DNA of 64,000 bases from Paragordius varius (taxonomy: Eukaryota > Nematomorpha). The DNA lies in NCBI GenBank assembly GCA_964247055.1, contig OZ176050.1, positions 4,960,001 to 5,024,000 on the forward strand, in the 5' to 3' direction. The position numbers and the translations under genes are program-made. Positions 53,601 through 64,000 of this stretch are shown here, in pieces (within the stretch, counting starts at the first letter, position 1; every line of letters begins with the position of its first letter). A model generated the notes under the pieces. That model saw nothing but the letters and a program-made list of their open reading frames with translations. It had not been told where the DNA came from and ran no database searches.

Positions 53601-56219
53601 TTTAATATGAATTAATAAGGTGCTCATAATGGTTCATAGATTAACTATGGTAAAACTATAAAATTTAATCTATTTTTCTGACAAAACTCAATGCATATAA
53701 ATATGATAAATATTGATTTTATAAAACTTAAAAACTTCCATTAGTCCTTGAATAAATGGGAGCTAAAATATTATATTAATGCATAGCATCAACATTAAAT
53801 AGTTATTAATCATTAAATAAGACAAGATAAGATTTATTAATTTGCATAGAAGGCTTAAAACTAAAGGATTTTTACACATTATATTGTTTAAAAAAAATAT
53901 TTTCCAATTTTAAGGAAAAACGTACTTTTGAAAATAATAATATTACCCCTTACAATTTTTAAAAAATAAAATAAATAATAACAGTATTAATGGATCATTT
54001 CGAAAATAAGCCAGACTTTTGAAGAAGCAATAATATTTAAGACAAAAACATTCCCTTACTTATTCATATGTTAATAATTCGTAATTCTTTACTTTTTAAA
54101 TAGAATAGGCATTACTCATGAGAAACTATAAATATATTATACTTACCACCAGTCTGACACATAATTCTCCGTAAGTATCATTGAGCGAAATGTCAAACAA
54201 CCTTGTAATAAAAATCCAATGCCTTTTTCAAATTCCTGTATAAATATTGTAGATTTATTCACATATAAAGTTTTATAAAAAAACTCAGAAAATTCTTTAG
54301 GCACATATCCTTGCAAAACAGAAAGATTCTGCCTTATTATCTTTCAAGCAAAAATAAAATGATAAATTAGCTAAAAAACAACATCATTTTGACATATGAA
54401 AAAAACGTAGGTATAAAAAATCAATACATTCAATCTTTGTTTGTAATTGACTGGTACCAAGTGTGGACTGTATTGCTGTAAAGTTTGTAAATTTTCACGT
54501 AATTTATCCATAGTGTCTTTAAAGAAGGGAACTGGTAATCTTGGTAATAATGTTTGATAAGCATATAAGCCAGGATATGTGTCGAGTCCCAATGCAGAAA
54601 TAATTGAATCTTCAATATTTAATAAAAAATTATTAATTTTGTTGATATTAACAGCGAAAAAAAAATTGATTTAAACAAAGAGTATTCCAAAAAAATTGAT
54701 GTAGATTAAATAAAGTGATGGGATATTGTCAAAAATCTAAATTTCAACCACTTTTGATCAATATATTAAGCAAAACTTAATTAATTAACTAACATTAAAA
54801 ATACTATTAATTATTGAAAACTTTATATTTATCTTAATTTTTATCCTGTCAAAAGGTTTATAACAGATTTGAATTGTTTTATATAACTTCCCTTGTTTAT
54901 GCGCTTAATTAAATTAACACACATCTATATAACCAATGATAAATGGTAAAATTATAAAAAAATATAAAACTGAAAATGGTAATGTTATTGTTTGGTTGAA
55001 CAGCGGAATTAACGTGATTGCTATCAGAATTTGATTTGTTATTCAAAGGTTCTGTGTTAATCCCGGCTTTTGTTATACCATTTTTTTCTATTATATCAGA
55101 TTGTTGTATTAATATTAAAACAATAAACACAAGATATTAAATGATGCCAGAATAAAATTAAATAATTATATATATAATTATATATTTTTAAATATAAAAA
55201 TTTATTTTTTGAAAAATATATACTTGTGTTACTGATTTGCGGTCCATTTCTTTGTTCAGCTTGCGTTAATTTTGCATATTTCACAATATCTTCATCATTG
55301 AGTTCTGTGGAAAATTTTCGTTGTCCAAAAATTTTAGGTCGCTCAAAAAAGGCCGTAAATATCCGGACCCAAAACATATACCACCAAACTTGTTTACTTT
55401 CCGATTTGATTCCGTCATCTTTTAACAATTTATTCATTTGAGATAATAAGATAATGTTTATATTTTTATTTTTGTGATAATCTTCCTCAGAAATACAGAT
55501 TTACAATAAAAGGGCCATTAAATCAATGTAAGTTTCTAATATTTTTTCAAAATTTTAGCCTAACATTTATCATTAACAGTTTTTAACTGAAACAATTAAA
55601 AGTCATTTTCTTACCAGCTTTATCAACATTCATTTTATAATTTTGACATAATTTAATCCATTTAAATAAAATTTAAAATGTTTTTTGTTGTATTATTAAA
55701 TATAATAGGATATAGTTACATATAAAAATTATGAGGAGTCATGAAAAAAAACATTTATTTTACAAGCAGTGTGGGTCAGTGTAACATTGCAACAAAAAAA
55801 AATTAAAGAGTATTTTAAACTTATAAATAATACCAAAAATTAATATTTTTTGTAATATATATTTTTTAAAATTAAAAAAATAGTACTGATCCACAGAGAT
55901 GGGGACAACAAAAAACGACAAAAGTAAATCCTTATTTGACTGAATACACAAAAGGTAAGAACAAATATTAAAAACGAGATCAATAGCTTCCAGTGAGTAT
56001 TGGTTAGTGCTAACATTAGACATAATATTTACTTGATAAGAAGGTAGTAAGGTAGAGTTCAGCAGAAAATCCAAAGAAGAAATTTATTATTTGAAAAAAA
56101 TAATTTCTAAATAGGCTTGTTGTTTCAGGAATACATTCAAATATACAATACGCTACACAAAAACATATTAATGAATTTATCAAAGCAAATGGCCATAAAA
56201 AATATAGTTTTGAAATCAT
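47662..56219 (-). CDS. CPT1: Carnitine O-palmitoyltransferase 1-like
   Basis: Outer-mitochondrial-membrane enzyme making acyl-carnitine for fatty-acid import. The catalytic part is certain. Fifteen phase-consistent exons run from 54235 down to 47662 (complement 54147-54235, 52919-53023, 52617-52748, 52475-52529, 52219-52390, 51796-51953, 51583-51700, 51180-51330, 50481-50566, 50268-50374, 50116-50187, 49509-49768, 49024-49228, 48502-48618, 47662-47931). They show [34 protein letters not shown], the catalytic His in [67 protein letters not shown] and LSPGGGFGP. Exon 54428-54609 gives [11 protein letters not shown]. Less certain exons further 5' (54971-55087, 55233 to about 55440, 55887-56009, 56033-56219) supply two TM helices and WVRIF...RPKIF, in the order expected for CPT1. 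Intron 1 there is 23 nt; the others are 80 nt or more. Confidence 0.87.
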
Positions 56220-56333
56220 TGTTTTAATCAGGCATGATATAACGTCTGAATGTGGTAAAGGTGGTTCACAGGAACAGCCTTCATATTATTTAATTTATAC
56301 AAAAAAAAGCTGATCACTTATTTTTTAATTATT
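56220..56333. promoter_or_regulatory. 114-bp bidirectional promoter interval, CPT1 / EGF-repeat gene
   Basis: Lies between the inferred CPT1 start at 56219 (minus) and the signal-peptide ATG at 56334 (plus). Both first exons are inferred, so this pair is less certain than the other four. Confidence 0.4.
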
Positions 56334-59300
56334 ATGTATTTTATTGTATTTTATTTCCAATTTTTATATGTATATGCCAATATTGGTGTTGTAATCAGAA
56401 ATTCTAGTGGTTTTTCATCAATTTATATATTATCGGGTTTGCAATCGGATATTAAAATAAATAGAGGTATTCTTTGAATGCAAAAACTATTTTATTCAAA
56501 ATTTATTATATCAATTTGGTTTTAATTAATATTGACATTTATTGAGGGTGTTTAATCACCATAAACAGTGCATTCGGTGATTACCCTTACAAGTGATCAA
56601 ATGTGGTTTATTGTCGTAACTGCCCCTTATCATAAAATGGCGAAATTTAGGAACATTTTAATCCTTTGCGATTCAAATTGGTTTGCTAGTGACTCACCAT
56701 ATAATTGATATTATATAAAAACTACTCAAATTTATAACCTATTATTTTTGGGGGTAGTTTTATAAACTCAATTCTTTTTAGGGAAGAATTATATTCCAGA
56801 GCCATTTAAAATTGGAATATGCTAATAATTTATGGATTCGATAATATGCTTTTTTAGTCTTTTACGGGCTTATAGAATTTTTTAAAAAATTTATTGTTGA
56901 AATCCTCATCTCAAACTTTGTCGCCATCCCATGAATTTTTTTAATCGTTAAGGAAGAATATATATTATGGTTAGAAAATGTAACTTTTTAAAGCCTTCAA
57001 GTTACATTTTACCAGCAAAAACTTGATTTTTGATTTAAATATCAGCTCTTCGTTACTTATGTTGCGGAGCTGTCTCAATTTGATCCAAAAGTCACAAAAC
57101 TGAAAATATGTTTTTACATGAGAACAATGTTTGATTATAGGTAAAATAACTTTTAAAAACTACCCCAAAAGATAATCTAGGAGTTTTTTGCTTAATTCTC
57201 TTAAAAAATAGAATGCAAATTTTAATTAATTTTAATATATATAATTTCTATGGTAAAAAACTACCAAACGGTTTTGATTTAGCGATTTAACAAAAAGAAT
57301 ATAAAAGGTTTTATATGATAATTTTTTGCAATAACACTCAAATACTAATCATGTCCATAATCCTTTGATTCGAATTGGGGTGGTTAAGGACTCCTAAACT
57401 GTTTAAATCAAATTTATAAAATATAGAATTTTTTATTAATAATTCCCGGCGTTGTCAGCTAATCTAATTTATATATAAGTTAAAATGGATTTTACACATT
57501 ATCTTAGCATATGGTAAGGTGTTAGCTTTTATATATGTAAATTCTATTAAACTGGGAGTGTAAATATTTTTTATAAAGTACGCATATTATTCTGATATAA
57601 TAACATAAATGAAAAAAATTCCTTTAAAATAACCAGCTGTTGTTATATACAATTAATTTTTTAAAAAAATTGTATATAAGGGCTTAAAAATGGTTAAAGT
57701 TTCGATCCTTTTTTAGTTGTTAAAGTTATAAAATATGTAAAAGTATTTCCACAAAATATTTTTTGCCGATAATATTTAAATTCGCCTGAATGCTAAACTA
57801 TGAACTATATAATATTTTTAGGCATATATTATCATTTTTGTTTTATATAGTTTAATTAAATGATGATATGCTTGAAATTAGGAAGTGTCCAACATGCTTT
57901 TCTCCAAGATAGTGTGTTCGGCCGGAAAAATTTGAACATATATAAATTCCAAAATATGCAAAGCTATTTACCTAGTGAAATTGATATTTCAACAAGTTAA
58001 AATTTGGCAACAAACTAGAAAAAAATAATGATTGTCTTCATAATTTTACAACTCAAATCTAATAAAATATTTAATGTTTATATATTCGAATACGGCTAGT
58101 CATTTTTTAAGTCGAAAATGCGCGCGAAGCCCTTGTGTTTGTAAGCCTGATCTAAAGAATGTACACAAGATTACTCCGTGTGGGGACCAATTAATAATTG
58201 CGTTGTTTTTGTATTTGTTAACATTTTGCTAATTAGCTAATAGGTGAATTATGATTTTATAAAAAATTAAATTTCCCTGGGGCATAACACTACTCCTAAA
58301 GCCATGAACAAGTGTCAATTAAATAAATTTGATTTTTAGGATCAGCATGTATGTGTATTGAACAAAAAACACGGGCATGTATAGATGGAAAATGCCAATG
58401 CGTCCCAGGATATTATGGATACGAATGTCAATATCGTAAGTATTTTTTAAGTTTTAATTACCTTATTTAAACGCCTAAGTTTAAAGGAGACTTAATAAGT
58501 CCTATGGGCAAATTATTATCTGAAAAACGTATATGTTTGGGCATCTCAATAAAGGAAATAATGCGTTTGAGAGAAAAATGTATATTATCAAAATGCGTCT
58601 AACGATTGGCTAATTTTTTTAAAACCTAATATTACATGTAATTTTAAATATTTAAATATTTAAATCTTTTTCGAAAGGCGTTCAAGTTTTTTTTGGATTC
58701 TGACAATAAATACGTAGTTTATATTGTTGTTTACTATAAAATGTTAATCACACATGTTTATATGCTCGTTAAATATTTTTAGCCCTGGCTGTCTTAAAAA
58801 GGAATTATAATAAAATAGAAAATTTAAAAATATGCGCCACTTCAGGTTCCATGTCAATTTCACTAGAAAAAACGGTTATTATCTAGATTTCAGTTCGAAA
58901 GAATATTTTTGTAAAATATTTTTGGTTCTATTTTTTTCGAATAATTGTATACCATTTTTCAATAAAAATCATCATTTTTTTATGAAACAACTTCAAAAAT
59001 GTTGCGTTTGGATGAAAATGTCTTTGCTCAAAAAATATCGCGTTTGATTTTGCGTTTGGTTGAAAAATTGTTGTTTTTGACTGAAAAATGGTATTTAAAA
59101 AAATACTTTTCGGGAAATGTTTGCTCTAATTTTAAAAAAGATAATTTATTTCGCATATCAAGTGAAAACAAAAAACTAGGAGAATGAAAATGGGTATAAT
59201 CTGATTTAAACCATTATTTACAAGAGTTATATAATTTATACATGGATCCAATATTGATACCGATTTTTATATATTTTTTGAGCTGTGCTCGCCATAAATT

Positions 59301-62300
59301 AAATGTTGATTCTGGCAGATGAGCCAAATGGACTAGAAACTCCTTTTCCAATCATATAAAATATCCTTCCTATAATTTAGTGAGCTAATTTTATCTTGTG
59401 ACAAAACTGTTTTTCTTGTATTTTTGACAAGTAACAAAACATTTGAAGATAGAGTTTTTAAAAGGGAGCAAAACCTTTTTTCTTTTAAAGGGTTAAATAA
59501 AATTGAGTTAAATTGTCAAAAAAAACCCAATTTAAATTATATCAATATACATTTTGTAATATAATAAATTTTAGCTTGTGATTGCGTTCAACATATATAT
59601 GCTTACACTAATAGCTGTACTGCCAGAGGATATTGCCATTGTTATGCTGGTTACTATGGTAAAAAATGCTCAAACGGTATTAATTTATATAAAAATGTAG
59701 CATAATATAAATCGATTATTACAGAAAACTATAAAAACTATATCATTATCCATCGATTTTTTTTAATTAAGTGCTGTACACAATTGTAAAATTCTAAAAC
59801 ATAATTTGATATCCTTTTAATATAGTTGTGTCCGGCAAAGTGTCGTTAATACCATTAAATTAAAATGCTTCATAACTCCACCATTAAGATTTCACTACAT
59901 GGGTCAAAATCTATAACTTACAATACCAATTTTTTTATTGCAGATTAAAAGTTTGATTTCGGCTAACATATTAAGGTATCGGCAAATATATCTTGATTCC
60001 AATCAACTAAATAGCTGATTTTATATTAAATATGCATGGTAAAGATTCTCTATATTTATAGAAATGGAAAGTGGTGGCTTTATGATCTGTTTCCGGAAAA
60101 CCGGTAGACCCATTCAAATCCAAATATCGAAAATATATAGACATTAATGAATGCCCCGACAATAGCTTCGCCCTTTTTTTGAATTAGGCTCCCAGTTCGG
60201 CCTGCCCCGTGTAAAAAACTGTTTTTTTGAAAACAGAAGTCCAAAAAATCGTTTCTTTCCGAAGAACGTGTTGGACCATTCAATTTCAAATATGATTTTT
60301 GTCTATTTATTTTCTATTGCGCCGAACATAGACGGCTCACCTTTTTAATTTAGGCCCTCTTTTTACATGCTCTCCCCGTAAAATGCCATTTTTCAAAAAA
60401 ATTAAGCCCACAAAAATAATTTTTTAAATCTATTTTTCACCCAAAGTGTGAGACCGTAAAAATTCAATAAGGATTCCAGGTGTTTCCAATTAAAAGGCAA
60501 AAACTTTAGTCGTGCGTTTCTTTTATATTGGCTTTCGGGTAAGGAGCTACCCGCTAATAACTGATCCGTCATATCGAAATAGTGTGCCTTTGGGGCTTTT
60601 CAGAAAACCTATCAGGCCAATCAGTGCTTAAAATATTACCCGTAAAAAGTCAAAAATTTAAGTCGAGCGGATTTTTTAAATAGCGGTTAAATATTTACGC
60701 CCTAAATAATGCGCTATCATTGATCTATTATTTAGTTTTTAAGCCATTCTTCCATAAACTATTAAGAGCATATGGAATGAATGATGATTCCAGGTATTCC
60801 CGTATAAAGGCAAATTTTTTTATCTAACTACATTTTTATATTGACCTCTGGGTAGGGGGCTACCCGCCTTAAACTGCGATACCATATCAAAATTGCGTTG
60901 TTTAGGAGTTAACAGAAAACTTATCAGGCCATATAAGTCTTATAAGGGCCTGAAATATTACCCGTAAAAAGACAAAAATTTAAGTCCGGATTTTTTAAAT
61001 TAGCGGTTAAATAGGCTCTGGGTAGGGGGCTACCCGCGTAAAAATGCGTCACTACATCGATAAAGCAAGCCTTTGGAGCCAAATTTCAGAAAACCTATGA
61101 GACTATGTGAGTTCAATAAGGGCCCAAAATATTTATTACTCCTTAAAAAACATATATTTTAGTATAGGGGGTTATTTCAATGATTCACTAAGAGAAGTTT
61201 TACGCCCTGAAAAATTCGCCGCCATAGAGCAGTTTTTTGGTTTTGAAGCAATATTTCCAAGAACTTATAGGAACATATGGACATTAAAATTCCAGATATT
61301 CCCCATATAAAGACAAAAATTTTGCCCGACGTTTTTTAGACCTGCCTCTGGATAAGAAGCTACCCGCCAAAAACGTGCCATTATATAGAAATTGCGTTGT
61401 TTTGAAACTAATTAAAAATTTATGCCATATGAGCTTATTTAAAGCTTGAAGTATTACCCTTAACTAGGTAAAAATTAAGGTCAAGCTTTTTTTATTAGCC
61501 GTTAATTTGGAGCCTTTATGCCCTAAAAATACGCTATCATATAACATTAGTGTTGAGGTATTTTTTCGAATAACCAATGAGACGATGGTCTTAAAGATGA
61601 TTAAAATATTTTCCCTATAAAGGCAAAAAATTTAACTTAGCGCTTTTTCCATATAGGCCTATGAGTAGGGGTCTACCGGTTTAAAACTGAGACGCCATAC
61701 AAAAATGGCTTGGCTTTGCTAATTTTTAAAAAACTTAAGAAGCCATACGAATTCAATAAAGGCTTTAAATATTATCCATAAAAAGGTGAAAATTATAGTA
61801 TAGCGGTTTTTTCCGTTAGCCGTCAATTTGGGGCCTTTACACCAGTAAACAATATGTTAGTATGAATGCACCGTTTTAATAATCCTATGAGATCATAGTT
61901 ATTAAATAATGTTTCAAAATAATCCAGATATATGGATCATTTTATTGTCCTTTTTTTCAAATACCCCCCCTCCTCCGAAGGGCTTCCTCGCTCTGCGTAG
62001 CAGCACGAGATTTACGCTAGTATATTATAAAATATAATTTATTTAAAATAGTGTCCTATTTCGCAAAACCTAAAAAAAGTTTTCGTTCGAAACGGTATAA
62101 TAAAGAATTTTTAAATTTTAAATTTAAATGCATGCCCATCTATTAATAATACTTTTAAAAGGCCATAGTTATATCCTACAACCTTTAAAATATTTAAGCT
62201 TGTTGGCTTTGAAATAATCAACTATATTTATTATAGTGTTACATTATACATAAAACACTTGATATAGCCTGCTTATGTAGACAAAAACACAGTGTTTCCT

Positions 62301-62977
62301 TGTTCTGTGGAATATTCGGAGACTGTAATTGCAAGCCTGGATTTTATGGGAAGCGATGTGACGAAAGTTTTATATTGATAAATATCACTTTTTAAATAAT
62401 TTATATAATATAGTTTTATAGATCTAGAAGCTTGGATTTTTTATGATACTATGTTTAACTGAAAAACACAAAAACGGCAAAACTTCTCAATTTTTTAAAT
62501 TCAACAAAATAAATTTTTTTATTTTTAAAATTGTTATTGCAATTTTATTAACCGTATTTTTTCAATATTATTTCTATTACATATTCGATAAAATGTTGTA
62601 TTTATTAGAACAGTTGAACACGCCGCCTGCGGGCTGCATGCGACCCACCAAAATATTTCTGCGGCCCACGAGAAATTTTAATCACAAAATTTCATGAATT
62701 CTAAGTAAAATTGATTTTGTTAAACAAAATTTCTGATTTATTCCAAATTTTGGCAATGAACTAACAAAAAATGTTAAAACAAATAGTAGTTTTTACAGTC
62801 TTATATTTAAAATCTAATGCCCATGTATTTTGCAAATGTGGCCTGTCGGATTTTTTGACCCGAAAATGCAGCCCTTGAAGCCAATTGTGTTGGACACCCC
62901 TGTATTGGAACATAACTTTGCTGTTTATATTCTTTATTTTAGCATGTGAAAATTATTCTATCGCTAAAATATATTAA
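56334..62977 (+). CDS. Small secreted protein with three EGF-like repeats
   Basis: Exons 56334-56466, 58340-58435, 59575-59676, 62268-62366 and 62943-62977, all joined in phase 1, total 465 nt and give 154 aa. Residues 1-15 (MYFIVFYFQFLYVYA) form a signal peptide. Each middle exon encodes one EGF-like module: CMCIEQ...CQCVPGYYGYEC, CDCVQH...CHCYAGYYGKKC and CLCRQK...CNCKPGFYGKRC. The last exon adds CENYSIAKIY and stops. There is no TM segment, so it is secreted. Six-cysteine spacing with GYYGxxC resembles Megf/Delta-type EGF units, but I recognise no orthologue. All four introns are long (1873, 1139, 2591, 576 nt); intron 1 holds an R3 repeat, intron 3 a Helitron-like element and intron 4 a hAT-type MITE. 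Exons 2-4 are well supported; the first and last exons are inferred from phase and sense. Confidence 0.7.
56620..57440 (-). repeat. Dispersed repeat family R3, copy 3 (inverted, in EGF gene intron 1)
   Basis: Read on minus it follows copy 2: ttttaaatggctctggaata, the segment around cagctccgcaacataagtaa, then aaaacattg and gatgaggatttcaac. More diverged than copies 1 and 2. Edges approximate. Confidence 0.5.
60047..62020 (+). mobile_element. Helitron-like non-autonomous element, copy B (EGF gene intron 3)
   Basis: Starts TCTCTATATTTATAG at 60047 and ends with a hairpin (61987-62009, CTCG/CGAG outer and CTGC/GCAG inner stem) 7 nt before CTAG at 62017-62020, followed by T. Interior blocks such as aagctattgtcggggcattc (inverted here) and the GGGTAG...CTACCC core (near 60538, 60850, 61018, 61348, 61663) match copy A in inverted orientation. 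The base before the 5' TC is T rather than the usual A. No Rep/helicase reading frame. Confidence 0.55.
62611..62902. mobile_element. hAT-type MITE with 8-bp target site duplication
   Basis: The left end CAGTTGAACACGCCGCCTGC and right end ttggacacccctg (inverted: CAGGGGTGTCCAA) resemble the widespread CAGGGGTGxCCAA hAT MITE termini. GC-rich arms (gcggcccac, gtggcctgtc) stand out in this AT-rich DNA. Flanks tattagaa (62603-62610) and tattggaa (62903-62910) match at 7 of 8 bases, the TSD length of hAT elements. No coding capacity. Lies in intron 4 of the EGF gene. Confidence 0.75.
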
Positions 62978-64000
62978 CCAAACCGAAACAGATTCAAAAC
63001 AACGTTAATATAGATTATAATTTATTAACCAAGGAGGCTAAAAACGGTTCTAGCTTGAAAGACTATATTTATCTAAGACAAAATCTTGTTGTTTAATTAA
63101 TTGTTCATTTATATTTTTCTAACAATAGTAAATAAGAAAATTCACACATAGAAAAACTTTACCTTGATAATAATTTTAAATTTACGTTAAAAAATATTAA
63201 CAATTTAGATTTAGAGTTTCTTTTTTCCCCTGGCTCTTCATGATGATTTATATCAGTGATACTCAAACCGCGGCCCTAAGATCGCTTTAAAATTGCCCTA
63301 TGACCATATGGATACTTAAATTATTTTTTTATTGATAATTTTTAAAATACACATAAAAACGAATTTTCCCTTATTTTAATATTAATTTATTTTCATTAGA
63401 TTAAATTTTGGTATTTTTTATTTTTTATCCAATTTGAAATGTAGAATTTCCCTACATTAAAATTGTTTTAAAATTTTGGCACAAGTTGTTTGTGTTCTGT
63501 ATTCTATTTTCTTTTCTATTTTGGAATTTTTATTTTATTACATTTTTGTATTTAGGCAAACCTTTCCCAAACTTGCATATAAATATTCTTTTCATTGCTA
63601 GCATCATTTTTTCATTGCCATAAAATATTTTTCTAATCAAAATCAGTAAATTTCGTCCTGTTTTTATAGCATAATTTATATTCCTATTTTTTGAAAAAAA
63701 TTACATAATATTTAAACATAAATTTTAAGGATTAATGCAAAAAACCGTAAATTATCCAATGCAAATCGCTTTTTTAAATAAGAATCGGAAGAAATTTTTT
63801 TTGTCGTTTTATAAATGTTGTTACCTGCCTTATATGTTAAGACAACATAATTATAAAAAATACAATTTTGAAAGACATTTTACAATCCATCATTTTCATA
63901 AATTACCGGAAAATCATGAGGAAAGAAACGAAAATAATAAAAAGATTAAGAAATTATACCAAAAAAAATCTATTTTGTCCAGCCTCGTATGAAAATTTGC
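62978..64000. other. Region downstream of the EGF gene
   Basis: AT-rich DNA without a supported gene. At 63254, cagtgatactcaaaccgcgg plus ccctaag resembles the left end of a second hAT-type MITE; no right end is seen before the window ends. An open frame from 63735 to the edge encodes Lys/Asn/His-rich sequence without a recognisable domain. Confidence 0.4.

Noticed and set aside
54909-56219. A separate small membrane-protein gene upstream of CPT1
   Set aside because: TM segments, WVRIF...RPKIF and [11 protein letters not shown] occur in CPT1 order and the later exon phases agree, so I fold them into CPT1, with reduced confidence.
63735-63992. Open frame of 85 codons running towards the right edge
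   Set aside because: Basic, low-complexity translation without a domain, signal peptide or splice support; it could be a first exon, but I cannot support it.

Overview
The window is very AT-rich nuclear DNA from an animal. It holds thirteen protein-coding genes; one runs off the left edge and the rest appear complete. Animal affinity comes from gene content: a Wsck-type receptor with WSC, FN3 and tyrosine-kinase-like domains, a tetraspanin, phosphorylase kinase gamma, CPT1 and SOAT. Gene models were built by hand-splicing reading frames against remembered protein families; nothing was aligned by software. Many introns are only 22-34 nt. Introns averaging about 26 nt have been reported in dicyemid mesozoans, so a dicyemid or similarly reduced animal parasite is my best guess, not a proof.

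Layout (strand): PLA2G15/LCAT-like (-), SLC35F6 (+), PHKG (-), OSGEP/Kae1 (+), tetraspanin (+), alpha-L-fucosidase (-), RNASEH2A (+), acetyl-CoA hydrolase / CoA-transferase (-), SOAT (+), Wsck pseudokinase receptor (+), PP1 catalytic subunit (+), CPT1 (-), a secreted three-EGF protein (+). Ten of the thirteen form five head-to-head pairs whose start codons are 2 to 124 bp apart, which implies shared bidirectional promoters. Convergent neighbours are separated by 310 to 1,110 bp.

Introns fall into two classes. I traced 23 ultrashort introns (23-34 nt, mostly 23 or 25, plus a 22-nt candidate) and many ordinary ones of 79 to 3,038 nt. Within every gene the ultrashort introns come first: none lies downstream of a long intron, and all lie within about 750 bp of the start codon. 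Each bidirectional promoter therefore sits in a compact core with tiny introns, and the 3' parts of genes have long introns that collect repeats. This polarity is the most striking observation here.

Repeats lie in long introns and intergenic DNA: two Helitron-like elements with internal tandem repeats (8241-10638 and 60047-62020), three foldback elements, a three-copy dispersed family, a TA-type MITE, and a hAT-type MITE with an 8-bp target duplication. I saw no reverse transcriptase, integrase or capsid coding sequence, no rRNA or tRNA and no CRISPR.

Functionally the genes are housekeeping and signalling. Lipid handling is covered by PLA2G15-like, SOAT and CPT1, acetyl/succinyl-CoA metabolism by the CoA-transferase, glycogen control by PHKG and PP1, tRNA t6A by OSGEP, RNA:DNA hybrid removal by RNASEH2A, lysosomal glycan turnover by fucosidase, and surface or secreted signalling by Wsck, the tetraspanin and the EGF protein.
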